Assembly: GCA_035384605.1 (NCBI GenBank) | Contig: DAOOIV010000048.1 | Location: 1-38,409 of the forward strand | Reading direction: 5' to 3' | Length of the DNA stretch: 38,409 nucleotides | Source: Phycisphaerae bacterium | GTDB lineage: Bacteria; Planctomycetota; Phycisphaerae; UBA1845; PWPN01 | Shown: positions 1 through 8,570 of the stretch, piece after piece | Layout: the number at the start of each line of letters is the position of its first letter | Position numbering within the stretch: the stretch's first letter is position 1 | Made by a program: the position numbers and the translations under genes | Notes under the pieces: generated by a model | What the model saw: only the letters and a program-made list of their open reading frames with translations | Told to the model about the DNA's origin: nothing | Databases searched by the model: none

Positions 1-255
1 ATGTTTGAGCCGATCGGCGGCAGCGCGCCCAAGTACACCGGCATGAACGTCATCAATCCGATCGCGGCCATCGGAGCCCTGGCGATGCTGCTCAGGGTGG
101 TGGGTGCGCAGAAGGGTGACGCGGCCGTCGAACGGGCCGGCAACCGGGTCGAAAAGGCCATTGCCGCCACCTGCCCGAAGATGAAATCGCAGTCGGCCGG
201 CAAGATGGGATACGGCACCGCGCAAGTGGGTGACTTGGTGTGCCAGGCGTTATGA
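1..255 (+). CDS. Isopropylmalate/isocitrate dehydrogenase family, C-terminal end (partial)
   Basis: This is the last 84 residues of a beta-decarboxylating dehydrogenase whose start lies left of the window; the Met at position 1 is internal. The segment MFEPIGGSAPKYTG followed by NVINPIAAIGALAMLL is the conserved C-terminal substrate/NAD(P)-loop region of the LeuB/Icd family. LeuB oxidises 3-isopropylmalate in leucine synthesis and Icd oxidises isocitrate. The GGSAP form is closer to LeuB-like enzymes than to classical NADP-Icd, but the part that decides substrate is missing. The next gene on the same strand makes phenylalanine, so an amino-acid biosynthesis role fits. The family call is firm; the exact substrate is an inference. 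Confidence 0.85.
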   Translation: MFEPIGGSAPKYTGMNVINPIAAIGALAMLLRVVGAQKGDAAVERAGNRVEKAIAATCPKMKSQSAGKMGYGTAQVGDLVCQAL

Positions 256-313
256 TGAAGCCGTCGGCTTGCAGCTCTTGGCCGTTTGCTGATCACCGGC
301 CGCGGGTGCGAAC

Positions 314-1384
314 ATGACTCTCGACGACCTTCGCAAGCAGATTGATGCCATCGACGAGGAGCTCGTCGCGATGCTGAACCGCCGCGCCGAGGTCGTCGTT
401 CAGATCGGCAGGCTCAAAAGCGCCGAAGGTACGCCCGTCTATGCGCCGGACCGCGAAAAGGTGGTCTTCGAAAAAATCCGTCGGGCCAACAAAGGACCCC
501 TGCCCGACAAGACGCTGATGGCCATCTACCGTGAGCTGATGAGCGGCTCATTCGCGCTCGAGAAGCCGCTGCGGATCGCCTATCTCGGCCCGCAGGGCAG
601 CTTCTCGCACCTGGCCGCGGTGGGCAAGTTCGGGGCCTCCGTCGAGTATGAATCGGTCACCGACATCCGGGGTGTTTTCGAGGAGGTTTCTCGGGAGCGG
701 GCGGATTTCGGCGTCGTGCCGATCGAGAATTCCGTCGGCGGCGGCGTGATCGACACCCTCGACGCCCTGGTCGAAACCGACGTCCAGATCTGCGCGGAAA
801 TCAACCGGGCGATTCATCACAATCTGCTCTCCCTCAGCCCGCTGCAGCAGCTCGATCGCGTTTATTCCAAACCCGAGGTGTTCTCGCAGTGCCAGCGATG
901 GCTGAGCGAGACGAACCTCATCGGCAAGACCATTGCGGTCGCCAGCACCGCCAAGGCCGCCGAAATGGCCCGCGAGGAGCCCAACGCCGGTGCGATCGGC
1001 AGCGCGCTGGCCGCCCAGTTGTACGGACTGAACATCGTTTGCGAGAACATCGAGGACGCAACCCATAATGTGACGCGGTTTTTCGTGATCGGTCGCAGTC
1101 CCGCCAAGCAGACCGGCGATGACAAGACGTCGGTCGTGTTCACCACCAAGGATGAGCCGGGCGCACTGGTGAGGGTGTTGGCGGCTTTCCAGAAGGAAGG
1201 GGTCAACATGTCCTTCATTCAATCCCGCCCAAGCAAGAAGCGCAACTGGGAGTACTACTTCTTCGGCGATCTGAAGGGTCATCAGAACGACCCGCCGTTA
1301 CAGGCGGCCCTGAAGGAAGCCGTTCATCATTGCCTGAGACTGAACGTGCTGGGTTCATATCCGCGAGCCTCGGAAGTATTGTGA
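314..1384 (+). CDS. pheA: Bifunctional chorismate mutase / prephenate dehydratase (P-protein)
   Basis: The enzyme converts chorismate to prephenate and then to phenylpyruvate, the committed cytoplasmic steps of phenylalanine synthesis. At 356 aa it has the usual P-protein length. Residues 1-85 form an AroQ-type chorismate mutase domain (LDDLRKQIDAIDEELVAMLN at the start, then RRAEVV). Residues about 88-265 form the prephenate dehydratase domain (IAYLGPQGSFSHLAA, VVPIENSVGGGV, and NVTRFFVIG near its end). Residues about 275-350 form an ACT regulatory domain, with GALVRVLAAF and QSRPSKKRNWEYYFF; the usual ESRP allosteric motif is QSRP here. Feedback inhibition by phenylalanine is expected from the family. 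I see no clear Shine-Dalgarno before this ATG. The gene lies 58 bp after the dehydrogenase and 43 bp before tpiA. Confidence 0.95.
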   Translation: MTLDDLRKQIDAIDEELVAMLNRRAEVVVQIGRLKSAEGTPVYAPDREKVVFEKIRRANKGPLPDKTLMAIYRELMSGSFALEKPLRIAYLGPQGSFSHLAAVGKFGASVEYESVTDIRGVFEEVSRERADFGVVPIENSVGGGVIDTLDALVETDVQICAEINRAIHHNLLSLSPLQQLDRVYSKPEVFSQCQRWLSETNLIGKTIAVASTAKAAEMAREEPNAGAIGSALAAQLYGLNIVCENIEDATHNVTRFFVIGRSPAKQTGDDKTSVVFTTKDEPGALVRVLAAFQKEGVNMSFIQSRPSKKRNWEYYFFGDLKGHQNDPPLQAALKEAVHHCLRLNVLGSYPRASEVL

Positions 1385-1427
1385 GCCGGGCGAAGCGGTC
1401 TTTCGACTGAACTTGGAGAACAAGAGC

Positions 1428-2186
1428 ATGCGACGTAAGTTTGTGGCCGGCAACTGGAAGATGAATTTGAACGTGGCCAAGGCCAAGGCCCTGGTGGAGG
1501 GGCTCAAGGCGAAGATCCCTGCCTCAGTCCCGGTCGATCTGGCGGTGTTTCCGCCCTTTACCATGTTGTCCGCCGTCGGCGAGGCGCTCAAGGGCTCCGC
1601 AATCAAGTTGGGAGCCCAGAACTGCTACTTTGAACCCGAGGGAGCCTTCACCGGCGAGGTCGCGCCCGGCATGCTCGTCGACGTCGGGTGCGAGTTGGTG
1701 CTCATCGGGCACAGCGAGCGACGGCACATTCTGGGCGAGACAAACGCCATGCTCAAGAAGAAAATCGTTGCCGCCTTGGCGGCTGGCCTGAAGGTTATCT
1801 ATTGCGTTGGTGAGAAGCTGGATGAGCGGGAGGCCGGCGGAACCGAGGCCGTCCTGTACCAGCAGATTCATGAGGTTTTGGGACCCGACGTCGACTTGGC
1901 CAACGTGGTGATCGCCTACGAGCCCGTCTGGGCGATCGGAACCGGCAGGACGGCCACGCCCGATCAGGCCCAGGAAGCCCATGCCTACATTCGCCGGGAA
2001 ATCGGCAAGCTGTATAATAGCCAAGCTGCCCAGACCCTGCGGATTCAGTACGGGGGCAGCGTGAAGGCCTCGAACGCCAAGGAGCTGATGAATCAGCCCG
2101 ACGTCGACGGGGCTCTTGTCGGCGGGGCGAGCCTCAAGGTCGATGAGTTCGTCGGAATCATCGAGGGTGCGGCCGCCGCCCGATAA
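1428..2186 (+). CDS. tpiA: Triosephosphate isomerase
   Basis: The enzyme interconverts dihydroxyacetone phosphate and glyceraldehyde-3-phosphate in glycolysis and gluconeogenesis. The protein is 252 aa, the normal length. All catalytic residues are visible: N9 and K11 in GNWKMN, H95 in LIGHSERR, and E165 in AYEPVWAIGTG, which leads into the flexible loop. The phosphate-binding GGS lies near residue 207 (IQYGGSVKASN). The frame is open back to a TTG at 1413, but I chose the ATG at 1428: GGAG at 1415-1418 is well spaced for it and the protein then begins MRRKFVAGNWKMN, as in homologues. It lies between pheA and secG on the same strand. tpiA followed by secG is a common bacterial arrangement. 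Confidence 0.97.
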   Translation: MRRKFVAGNWKMNLNVAKAKALVEGLKAKIPASVPVDLAVFPPFTMLSAVGEALKGSAIKLGAQNCYFEPEGAFTGEVAPGMLVDVGCELVLIGHSERRHILGETNAMLKKKIVAALAAGLKVIYCVGEKLDEREAGGTEAVLYQQIHEVLGPDVDLANVVIAYEPVWAIGTGRTATPDQAQEAHAYIRREIGKLYNSQAAQTLRIQYGGSVKASNAKELMNQPDVDGALVGGASLKVDEFVGIIEGAAAAR

Positions 2187-2256
2187 GGGCCGGGAAATGT
2201 GCCCGAGACGCCCCGGACGACACAAGGGATCGTCGCAAAGGAAAGGAACAGTTCTC

Positions 2257-2592
2257 ATGGACATTCTCGCATCGTGGGTTCATGTGGTGATCCCCATCGT
2301 GTTTCTGCTTGTGTGCGTTCTGCTGATTCTGGTGATCCTCCTCCAGAAAGGCCGCGGCGGCGGTCTGGCGGGCGCGTTCGGCGGGGCCGGCGGGTACAGC
2401 GCTTTCGGTGCCAAGACCGGCGATTTCTTTACCTGGCTGACCGTTGGCCTGGCCGGACTGTTCGTGATCGTGGCCTGCCTGGGGGTGTGGTATTACCTTC
2501 CCGATCAGGAGAAGCCCGTGCCCCCCGTCCAGGGGACGAACATGCCCGGCGGGGAATCAACCGGCGGCGGGAGCACCACCCAGCCCTCCTGA
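2257..2592 (+). CDS. secG: Preprotein translocase subunit SecG
   Basis: SecG is a small inner-membrane subunit that assists SecYE during protein export. The protein is 111 aa with two membrane segments (residues about 8-28 and 55-78). Between them lies the cytoplasmic loop LLQKGRGGGLAGAFGGAGG, the family signature. The C-terminal 25 residues are a Pro/Gly/Ser/Thr-rich tail. The frame is open upstream to 2116, overlapping tpiA, but the ATG at 2257 has an AAGGAA ribosome-binding site at 2238-2247 and starts directly before the first membrane segment. Confidence 0.95.
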   Translation: MDILASWVHVVIPIVFLLVCVLLILVILLQKGRGGGLAGAFGGAGGYSAFGAKTGDFFTWLTVGLAGLFVIVACLGVWYYLPDQEKPVPPVQGTNMPGGESTGGGSTTQPS

Positions 2593-2674
2593 CCGGGCGT
2601 CAGCCGCGATACCGGGCCATGGGGCCGGCAGAGACGGCTTTGCAGACCAGGCGACAAGGAAGAACGTCGACGAC

Positions 2675-3553
2675 ATGATTTTCTCGATGACTGGATACGG
2701 TGAATCCCAGTGTCATGACGACGGCGTTTACTATGCGCTCGAGCTGCGAAGCGTCAACAACCGCTACTTCAAGGCGTCGATCAAACTGCCCGAGACGCTG
2801 GCCGTCCTTGAGCCCGAGGTCGAGAAACTGTTGCGCGCCCGTCTGCTTCGCGGCAGCGTGGCCTGCACCCTGCGGTTGAGAAACACCAGTGCTGAGGCCG
2901 CTCAAGACGTCAACGTCGCGGCCCTCCAGCGGTACGTCGAGCAATTGAGCCGCATCACGACAACGGGGCCGGTACGGATCGATCTTGCGGCCGTACTGGC
3001 TTTGCCTGGCGTTTGCCAGCCGCCGGAGATCGACGAAAGCGAGCGGGAACGACAATTCAACATTCTGAGCAAGCTGGTCAACCAGGCACTCGACCGACTC
3101 ATCGAAATGCGTCGGGTGGAAGGTCAGGCCCTGCGGGAGGATCTGTTGCTTCATTGCGGGCGCATTCGGGAGAACCTCACCGCCGTCGTCGAACAGGCCC
3201 CTCAGGTGATGAAGGACTACCATCAGCGGCTGCTTCAGAGGGCGAATGAATTGCTGGCCGACTCCTCGTTGCAGCTTCAGCTCGACGACGTCCGCCGCGA
3301 GGTAGCCGTCTACGCGGAACGTTGCGATATTCACGAGGAGATCTCGCGGCTTCGCTCGCACCTCGACCAGTTCGAGAGACTGTGCGACAAAGGCGAGCAC
3401 GCGGGACGCAAGCTCGATTTCCTCGCTCAGGAAATGCTTCGGGAGGCAAACACCATCGGCAGCAAGGCCAATGACGCACGGATCGCCTACCATGTGGTGG
3501 AGATCAAAAGCGCCATCGATCGCCTCAAGGAGCAGGTGCAGAACGTGGAATAG
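2675..3553 (+). CDS. yicC: YicC family endoribonuclease-like protein
   Basis: The 292-aa protein starts MIFSMTGYGESQ and continues with LELRSVNNRYFKASIKLP, the hallmark N-terminus of the YicC family. The C-terminal DUF1732-type segment is also intact (EISRLRSHLDQFE, then GRKLDFLAQEMLREANTIGSKAND). YicC proteins of other bacteria have been linked to stationary phase and stress, and to endoribonuclease activity on small RNAs. That role is from family knowledge and nothing here tests it. The Glu- and His-bearing C-terminal helix is conserved. The gene lies 82 bp after secG and 74 bp before gmk, the usual yicC-gmk-rpoZ order. AAGGA at 2656-2660 is a distant ribosome-binding site. Confidence 0.93.
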   Translation: MIFSMTGYGESQCHDDGVYYALELRSVNNRYFKASIKLPETLAVLEPEVEKLLRARLLRGSVACTLRLRNTSAEAAQDVNVAALQRYVEQLSRITTTGPVRIDLAAVLALPGVCQPPEIDESERERQFNILSKLVNQALDRLIEMRRVEGQALREDLLLHCGRIRENLTAVVEQAPQVMKDYHQRLLQRANELLADSSLQLQLDDVRREVAVYAERCDIHEEISRLRSHLDQFERLCDKGEHAGRKLDFLAQEMLREANTIGSKANDARIAYHVVEIKSAIDRLKEQVQNVE

Positions 3554-3627
3554 CGGGTGGTAGCGGCGAGCGGGGCGACTCATGGGCGTGCCCCCGCCGC
3601 CGGATGTGTGGCTCGACAGGCGGACAC

Positions 3628-4197
3628 ATGGCCGGAACCCTGTTGATCATCAGCGGACCCAGCGGCGTAGGCAAGACGACTGTTTGCAAGGAATTGGTCA
3701 AACGCCTCGATGCGTTTCTGAGCGTTTCGGCGACGACGCGGCCGCGGCGGGACAACGAGGTCGACGGGGTGGACTACCATTTCCTGTCGACCGAGGAGTT
3801 CGAGAACCGGCTGCAACGAGGCGAATTCCTGGAGTACGCCAGGGTGTACGGGGGGCGATATTACGGCACGCCGGTCAGGCCGGTAATGGATGCTTTGGCC
3901 GCCGGCCGGGTGGTCATCCTGGAGATCGAAATTGAGGGGACGTTGCAGGTGGTGAAGAAGTTGCCGCAGGCGATCACCATCTACATCCTGGCGCCGACCC
4001 CTGAGGACCAGAAGGGGCGGCTTGAAGGGCGGCGAAAGGACTCCGCCGAGGCCATGCGCGAACGGCTGAGCAAGGCCGACGGAGAGATCCGCTGGGCCCA
4101 GGATTGCGGGGCCTATCGCCATTTTCTGGTGAACGAGACCGTCGAGGGGACGGTCAATGAGATTGTCCGTATAGTACGGGAGAGTGGTTCCAAATGA
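3628..4197 (+). CDS. gmk: Guanylate kinase
   Basis: The enzyme phosphorylates GMP to GDP in purine nucleotide and (p)ppGpp metabolism. The protein is 189 aa with the P-loop GPSGVGKT at residues 10-17. It also has the GMP-binding segment SATTRPRRDNEVDGVDYHF, the EYARVYGGRYYGTP segment and the lid ending in RKDSAEAMRERL. An in-frame ATG at 3604 exists. I chose the ATG at 3628 because MAGTLLIISGPSG puts the P-loop at its usual distance from the N-terminus. The stop overlaps the rpoZ start by 4 nt (ATGA at 4194-4197), so translation of the two is probably coupled. Confidence 0.96.
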   Translation: MAGTLLIISGPSGVGKTTVCKELVKRLDAFLSVSATTRPRRDNEVDGVDYHFLSTEEFENRLQRGEFLEYARVYGGRYYGTPVRPVMDALAAGRVVILEIEIEGTLQVVKKLPQAITIYILAPTPEDQKGRLEGRRKDSAEAMRERLSKADGEIRWAQDCGAYRHFLVNETVEGTVNEIVRIVRESGSK

Positions 4198-4442
4198 TCG
4201 AGGCACTGAAGGACGACAAGATCATCAACATGGCGGGCGGCCGCTTCAAGCTGACCGCCCTGATGCAGAAGCGCTGGCTCCAGTTGATGAACGGCGCCCG
4301 CCCCATGGTTGATCCTGCGGGCAAAACGGACCTCGAGATCATCACGCAGGAGATTCTTGAGGGCAAGATCGTTCCCGACTTCGCTCCACCGGCCCCTCAG
4401 GCGGCTGTGGAGGAGACGCCCAGTGACACCGTCACCGAGTGA
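4194..4442 (+). CDS. rpoZ: RNA polymerase omega subunit
   Basis: Omega helps assembly and stability of RNA polymerase by clamping the beta-prime subunit. The 82-aa product has the family pattern: an N-terminal helix, GGRFKLTALMQKRWLQLMNGARPMV in the position of the usual RxxxLVxxAxxRARQL helix, then TDLEIITQEILEGKI and an acidic, Pro/Ala-rich tail. The call rests on this pattern and on the location between gmk and the coenzyme A genes, which is typical for rpoZ. It overlaps gmk by 4 nt and coaC by 20 nt, so the four genes from gmk to coaB form one tightly packed translational unit. Confidence 0.88.
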   Translation: MIEALKDDKIINMAGGRFKLTALMQKRWLQLMNGARPMVDPAGKTDLEIITQEILEGKIVPDFAPPAPQAAVEETPSDTVTE

Positions 4443-5037
4443 CCAGTCCGCCCCGGCAAAGGATCTTGCCGACTATGAAGTGCTGATTGGCGTCGCTGGG
4501 GGCATCGCCGCCTACAAGGTCTGCCAGGTGGTTTCGCGGCTGGTACAGCGAGGCTGCGGCGTGACCGTGGCGATGACCGATGCGGCCGCGCGATTCGTCA
4601 CCCCGCTCACATTCCGGTCGCTGACCCGTCGGCAGGTTTTTACCTCAATGTGGCAGGCCGAGGGGTATTACGATCCCCAGCACCTGGCTCTGACCGAGCG
4701 GGCCGACCTGTTCCTGATCGCCCCTGCGACCGCCAACTTGATCGGCAAGTTCGCCTGTGGCATCGCCGACGACCTGGTCAGCACGCTGATGGTGGGGCGG
4801 GATTGCCCCGCCGTTCTTGCTCCCGCGATGAACACCCGGATGTGGGAAAACCCCGTCGTCCAGCGCAACGTGAAGACCTTGCGTGAGCTGGGTTATCAGT
4901 TCATCGATCCCGTCGAGGGCTACCTGGCATGCGGGGCGCTCGGCGCGGGCCGTATGGCCGAGCCCGAGGTCATCGTCGACAAGGTGGCCCGCCTTCTCAA
5001 AAGCAACCTACCCAGGGCCGCTGGAGGTCGGCAGTGA
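4423..5037 (+). CDS. coaC: Stand-alone phosphopantothenoylcysteine decarboxylase
   Basis: This FMN enzyme decarboxylates 4'-phosphopantothenoylcysteine to phosphopantetheine in coenzyme A synthesis. The protein is 204 aa and contains the flavoprotein signatures GVAGGIAAYKVCQ (near residue 20), LIAPATANLIGKFACGIADDL, APAMNTRMW and LACGALGAGRM; the last carries the active-site Cys. The frame is open to 4309. The GTG at 4423 is the likely start because AGGAG lies at 4411-4415, and the upstream residues are an Arg-rich shadow of rpoZ. In most bacteria this domain is fused to CoaB; here it ends at 5037 and the synthase follows as a separate gene. Confidence 0.92.
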   Translation: MTPSPSDQSAPAKDLADYEVLIGVAGGIAAYKVCQVVSRLVQRGCGVTVAMTDAAARFVTPLTFRSLTRRQVFTSMWQAEGYYDPQHLALTERADLFLIAPATANLIGKFACGIADDLVSTLMVGRDCPAVLAPAMNTRMWENPVVQRNVKTLRELGYQFIDPVEGYLACGALGAGRMAEPEVIVDKVARLLKSNLPRAAGGRQ

Positions 5038-5675
5038 ACATCCTTGTTTCCGCCGGTCCCACTCGCGAATACTTTGACTCGGTCCGTTTCATCTCCAACC
5101 CCTCGTCAGGAAAGATGGGGTACGCCTTGGCCGGCGAGGCCGCCCGCCGCGGCCACGAGGTGACGCTGGTGACCGGACCGGTCGCCCTCGAAGCTCCACG
5201 AGGCGTCAAAGTGATCCGCGTTGAAACGGCCGCCGAAATGTCCGCGGCCTGCAAGAAGGCTTTTCGCAAGGCCGACGCGGCGTTCATGACGGCGGCGGTC
5301 TGCGATTACCGACCTCGGGACCGCGTCGCCTACAAACGAGCCAAAATAAACAAGCCCTTGAACGTCGTGCTCGAACCCACCGAGGACATTGCTGCCGCCC
5401 TGGGCCGACGCAAAGGGCATCGGATTCTTGTCGCTTTTGCGATGGAAGATCACGATCCCTACGTCCATGCCGAACGCAAACTGCGCAAGAAGAACTGCGA
5501 CTTGATTGTGCTGAACGGACCGGCGAACGTGGGCCGCAACCGCGCCGAAGTCGAGCTCTTCTCGCCCCAAACCGGGTGGACCGGCCCGTTTCGCGGGACG
5601 AAAGCCCAGGTAGCTCGTCGGCTGATCCGTTTGGTCGAGAGGTTGCAGGCCGGCCATGTCACCGATTCCTGCTGA
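5034..5675 (+). CDS. coaB: Stand-alone phosphopantothenate-cysteine ligase
   Basis: The enzyme joins cysteine to 4'-phosphopantothenate, the step before CoaC. The 213-aa product begins VNILVSAGPTREYFDSVRFI and continues SNPSSGKMGYALAGEAARRGHEV, the nucleotide-binding start of the CoaB domain. Later come a KADAAFMTAAVCDYRP segment and an AxxKLxKKNCDLIVLN segment that match the domain. The start is the GTG at 5034, overlapping the coaC stop (GTGA, 5034-5037) with GGAGG at 5023-5027. The Lys in the usual DxxxxxxxxKIKK loop appears as KRAKINK. The split from coaC is clean, with a stop codon and a new ribosome-binding site, so I do not read it as a frameshift. Confidence 0.93.
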   Translation: MNILVSAGPTREYFDSVRFISNPSSGKMGYALAGEAARRGHEVTLVTGPVALEAPRGVKVIRVETAAEMSAACKKAFRKADAAFMTAAVCDYRPRDRVAYKRAKINKPLNVVLEPTEDIAAALGRRKGHRILVAFAMEDHDPYVHAERKLRKKNCDLIVLNGPANVGRNRAEVELFSPQTGWTGPFRGTKAQVARRLIRLVERLQAGHVTDSC

Positions 5676-5698
5676 GACGACGATCCGCGATAAGCGTG

Positions 5699-5983
5699 CT
5701 ATGGAGGCGTGGCCGTCGAGCGGAGCTTTTCGATCATCTCCTTGGCTCGGAGGACATGACTCGGCTGAAGATCGTTCGGCACGTGCTCGATCCCAACTTC
5801 CTTGGCGAGCATGTGGCGCGCACAGAAGTTGGCTTTTGAGGCGCAGAACTCAAGACGGTAGGTCTTGGCCAGCGCCTGGATCCTCTCGAACTGGTTGCTC
5901 TTGAAGGTCGCGCCGACCCGCTGGACCTTATCGATCTGGTCACTGAAGTACTGACACTCGGCCAGGAACGGACAGTGGTTCAT
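5699..5983 (-). CDS. Small four-cysteine protein of unknown function
   Basis: The 94-aa product has cysteines at residues 4, 10, 47 and 54 (HCPFLAEC near the start, FCASKANFCARH in the middle), then a Leu/Val helix with VPNDLQPS. The layout resembles small uncharacterised bacterial proteins I know by pattern: two early cysteines, a Cys-X6-Cys pair followed by AR, and a VPxDLxP motif. Four such cysteines suggest a metal or Fe-S site. The frame is open to 6037. I chose the ATG at 5983 because AAGGGA stands 7 nt before it. It is transcribed toward coaB, with stops only 24 bp apart. Confidence 0.6.
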   Translation of the reverse strand: MNHCPFLAECQYFSDQIDKVQRVGATFKSNQFERIQALAKTYRLEFCASKANFCARHMLAKEVGIEHVPNDLQPSHVLRAKEMIEKLRSTATPP

Positions 5984-6658
5984 CCGCGGATCCCTTGCGC
6001 AGAATGCGCCGTTTGCCCTGATTGTCCTGTTTCTCAAGAATCAAGAATACAATATGCGCAGCGTCCCATATTCGGTGTTTCTGCAAGCCCAGCCGAACGG
6101 GCAGGGACGGGATCGCAGGGCAATCGCATCTAAACGATGAGCTTCGTCTCGTCTTTTCTGTGTGTTAGGCATCTGTAAGGATTACGCTCTGGTTGAATTG
6201 CGGATGACTTCGGGCATAGGGGTTACGAGGCCTCGCGTTTTTTAGAGGGTCTTCCTTTTTCGGGAGCTGCAACATGGGCGTTGGAGCTGCGTGTGGCCTG
6301 CTGCGCTTTTTTGATGAGTTGGAGGATCCCCGGATGGAGCGGCCTGCGGGAGGATTGCCTAAGGCGGACCGCCTTTTTGCGGGCCGCAACCCAAGCGTAC
6401 CGCGGTCCAGAAACATGCGCGCAAAACGCGCACCAGTCGCGACGGAAGAGACTAAACCGGGTCCTGTGCCAGGGGATTTGGATGCGATTGCCCTGGGCGA
6501 CCATTCAGTACCTTCTGCCGGCGTTGAGTCAGGGAGCGGGCAGGGGTATCGTGTTTTGCGACGATCCAGCCTGACAGGGGAGAGACCTTCGTCGGCACGA
6601 GGCTGGGCGGCAATGACGGGCCGGTCGCAGGCCGGCCACTGGAAACAGGAGCAGAAGG
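5984..6658. other. Gene-poor region with small palindromes
   Basis: No open frame in these 675 bp has a credible start and a recognisable product. Visible elements are a 6-bp inverted repeat AATATG/CATATT at 6051-6056 and 6067-6072, upstream of the 4-Cys gene, and a short hairpin AAGGCG-GAC-CGCCTT followed by TTT at 6361-6378. The hairpin could be a weak terminator reading rightward, but no gene directly precedes it. Promoters for the two divergent neighbours are expected here; I could not identify convincing -35/-10 pairs. Confidence 0.4.
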
Positions 6659-8482
6659 ATGAAAACAGCCGTTATCGCTGTCGCGACAGCCCTTGGAATC
6701 GTCGGCACGGTTGCCGCCAGGGAGTTTCACGTTGCGGTCAACGGAAGAGACTCCAACAGCGGCACGCAGGCCGAACCGCTGCGGACGATTCAGCGGGCGG
6801 CCGATCTGGCACAACCCGGCGATGTGATTACCGTGTATTCCGGCGTTTACCGCGAACGCATCAACCCGCCGCGCGGGGGTGAGTCGGACGCCAACCGCAT
6901 CGTCTATCGGGCGGCGCCGGGGCAGAAAGTCGAGATCAAGGGCTCGGAGGTCGTCAAGGACTGGCTGAAGGTCCAAGAAGACACCTGGAAGGTAACGCTG
7001 CCGAATTCATTTTTCGGCGAGTTCAATCCCTACCGCGACCTGATCCGCGGAGACTGGTTCAACCCCAAAGGCCGCGAGCATCACACCGGGGCGGTTTATC
7101 TCAACGGCGAGTGGCTGGCCGAGGCGGCCAAGCTGGATGATGTCCTGAAGCCTGTGGAGAACACGCCGCTGTGGTTCGCGCGGGTGGACGATCAGAACAC
7201 CACCATCTGGGCCCAGTTCAAAGGGGTCGATCCCAACGAGCAACTGGTCGAAATCAACGTCCGGCGAACGGTGTTCTATCCGGACTCACCGGGCAGGAAC
7301 TACATCACCGTGCGTGGCTTTACCATGCGGCACGCGGCGACCCCGTGGGCTCCGCCTACGGCCGAGCAGATCGGTCTGATCGGCACCCATTGGAGCAAGG
7401 GATGGATCATCGAGGACAACGTGGTCAGCCACTCGGTCTGCTCAGGCATCGCCCTGGGAAAACACGGCGACGAACATGACAACACGTCGGCCAACACTGC
7501 GGAGGGGTACGTCAAGACCATCAAACGCGGACTGGCCGCCGGCTGGAACAAAGAGACCATCGGCCACCACATCGTTCGCAACAACACCGTCTCGCACTGC
7601 GAACAGGCGGGCATCGTCGGCAGCCTCGGTCCGATCTTCTGCACCGTGACGGGTAACGTCATTCATGACATCCACGTGCGGGCATTGTTTTCGGGCGCCG
7701 AAATGGCGGGAATCAAGTTCCACGGGGCGATCGACACGGAGATCAGCCGTAATCACATCTACCGGACGTGTCGCGGTCTGTGGCTTGATTGGATGGCCCA
7801 GGGTACGCGCGTCACTGCGAATCTGTTGCACGACAATCAGGCTGAGGATCTGTTTGTCGAGGTGGACCACGGGCCGTTTCTGGTGGACAACAACATCTTT
7901 CTCTCCCCGACGACGCTGCTGGACATGTCCGAAGGCGGGGCTTACGCACACAATCTGATCGGCGGGCGCATTGTGCCCCGACCCGAGTTGGGACGCGAGA
8001 CCCCGTTCCATAAGCCGCACTCGACCGAGGTCGCAGGACTTCGGAACATCGTCGGAGGCGATAATCGCTTCTACAACAACATTTTTGCGGGCGGCAACGG
8101 TCTGGCAGATTACGATGCGGCGAAGCTGCCCTCATGGATGGGCGGGAACGTGTTTTTCAGAGGGGCCAAGCCATCGAAGTATGAGGCGCATCCGCTGGTC
8201 AGGCCGGAATTCGACCCCGCCCTCAAGCTGGCGGAAAAAGAGGACGGTTTTTACCTTGAAGTCGGGCTCGGGGAGCTTTCGGATTCCGGGCACCCACGCA
8301 AGTTGGTGACCACCGAACTGCTCGGCAAGGCGGCCATTCCGGATTTGCCGTACGAACGGCCGGATGGCACGCCGATTCGCGTCGAGACCGATTACTTCGG
8401 CAAGAAGCGGAGCGAATCGAACCCTAAGCCTGGGCCGTTTGAGAGCGTTGATGAGTCGGCAACGAGCGTCAAGGTCTGGTGA
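6659..8482 (+). CDS. Secreted right-handed beta-helix glycosidase, GH120 beta-xylosidase-like
   Basis: The 607-aa protein begins with a signal peptide (residues 1-20, ending VAA). The DUF1565-like start of a right-handed beta-helix follows (GRDSNSGTQAEPLRTIQRA). Many short helix rungs come next, such as HHIVRNNTVSHCEQAGIVG and DTEISRNHIYRTCRG. Residues 374-406 carry LWLDWMAQGTRV, then FVEVDHGPFLVDNN. Asp377 and Glu401 lie 24 residues apart, close to the nucleophile and acid/base of the GH120 beta-xylosidase XylC as I recall them (Asp382 and Glu405), and near the same absolute positions. I infer a xylo-oligosaccharide hydrolase exported from the cytoplasm. An AGGAGCAGAAGG ribosome-binding site precedes the ATG. 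It could instead be another beta-helix glycosidase or lyase. Confidence 0.75.
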   Translation: MKTAVIAVATALGIVGTVAAREFHVAVNGRDSNSGTQAEPLRTIQRAADLAQPGDVITVYSGVYRERINPPRGGESDANRIVYRAAPGQKVEIKGSEVVKDWLKVQEDTWKVTLPNSFFGEFNPYRDLIRGDWFNPKGREHHTGAVYLNGEWLAEAAKLDDVLKPVENTPLWFARVDDQNTTIWAQFKGVDPNEQLVEINVRRTVFYPDSPGRNYITVRGFTMRHAATPWAPPTAEQIGLIGTHWSKGWIIEDNVVSHSVCSGIALGKHGDEHDNTSANTAEGYVKTIKRGLAAGWNKETIGHHIVRNNTVSHCEQAGIVGSLGPIFCTVTGNVIHDIHVRALFSGAEMAGIKFHGAIDTEISRNHIYRTCRGLWLDWMAQGTRVTANLLHDNQAEDLFVEVDHGPFLVDNNIFLSPTTLLDMSEGGAYAHNLIGGRIVPRPELGRETPFHKPHSTEVAGLRNIVGGDNRFYNNIFAGGNGLADYDAAKLPSWMGGNVFFRGAKPSKYEAHPLVRPEFDPALKLAEKEDGFYLEVGLGELSDSGHPRKLVTTELLGKAAIPDLPYERPDGTPIRVETDYFGKKRSESNPKPGPFESVDESATSVKVW

Positions 8483-8570
8483 TTCAGGTGCACTCTCGTC
8501 AAGCAGGGCCGGCGCAGTCGGATTTGAGAGGCAGACCGGTAAAAGTAAGAGTGAGCAGGAAGAAATACTT

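Noticed and set aside
1..3. ATG at position 1 as a gene start
   Set aside because: It encodes the internal Met of the MFEPIGGSAP motif; the real start lies outside the window.
548..1282. 244-aa frame on the minus strand
   Set aside because: Shadow of pheA, whose domains are complete on the plus strand.
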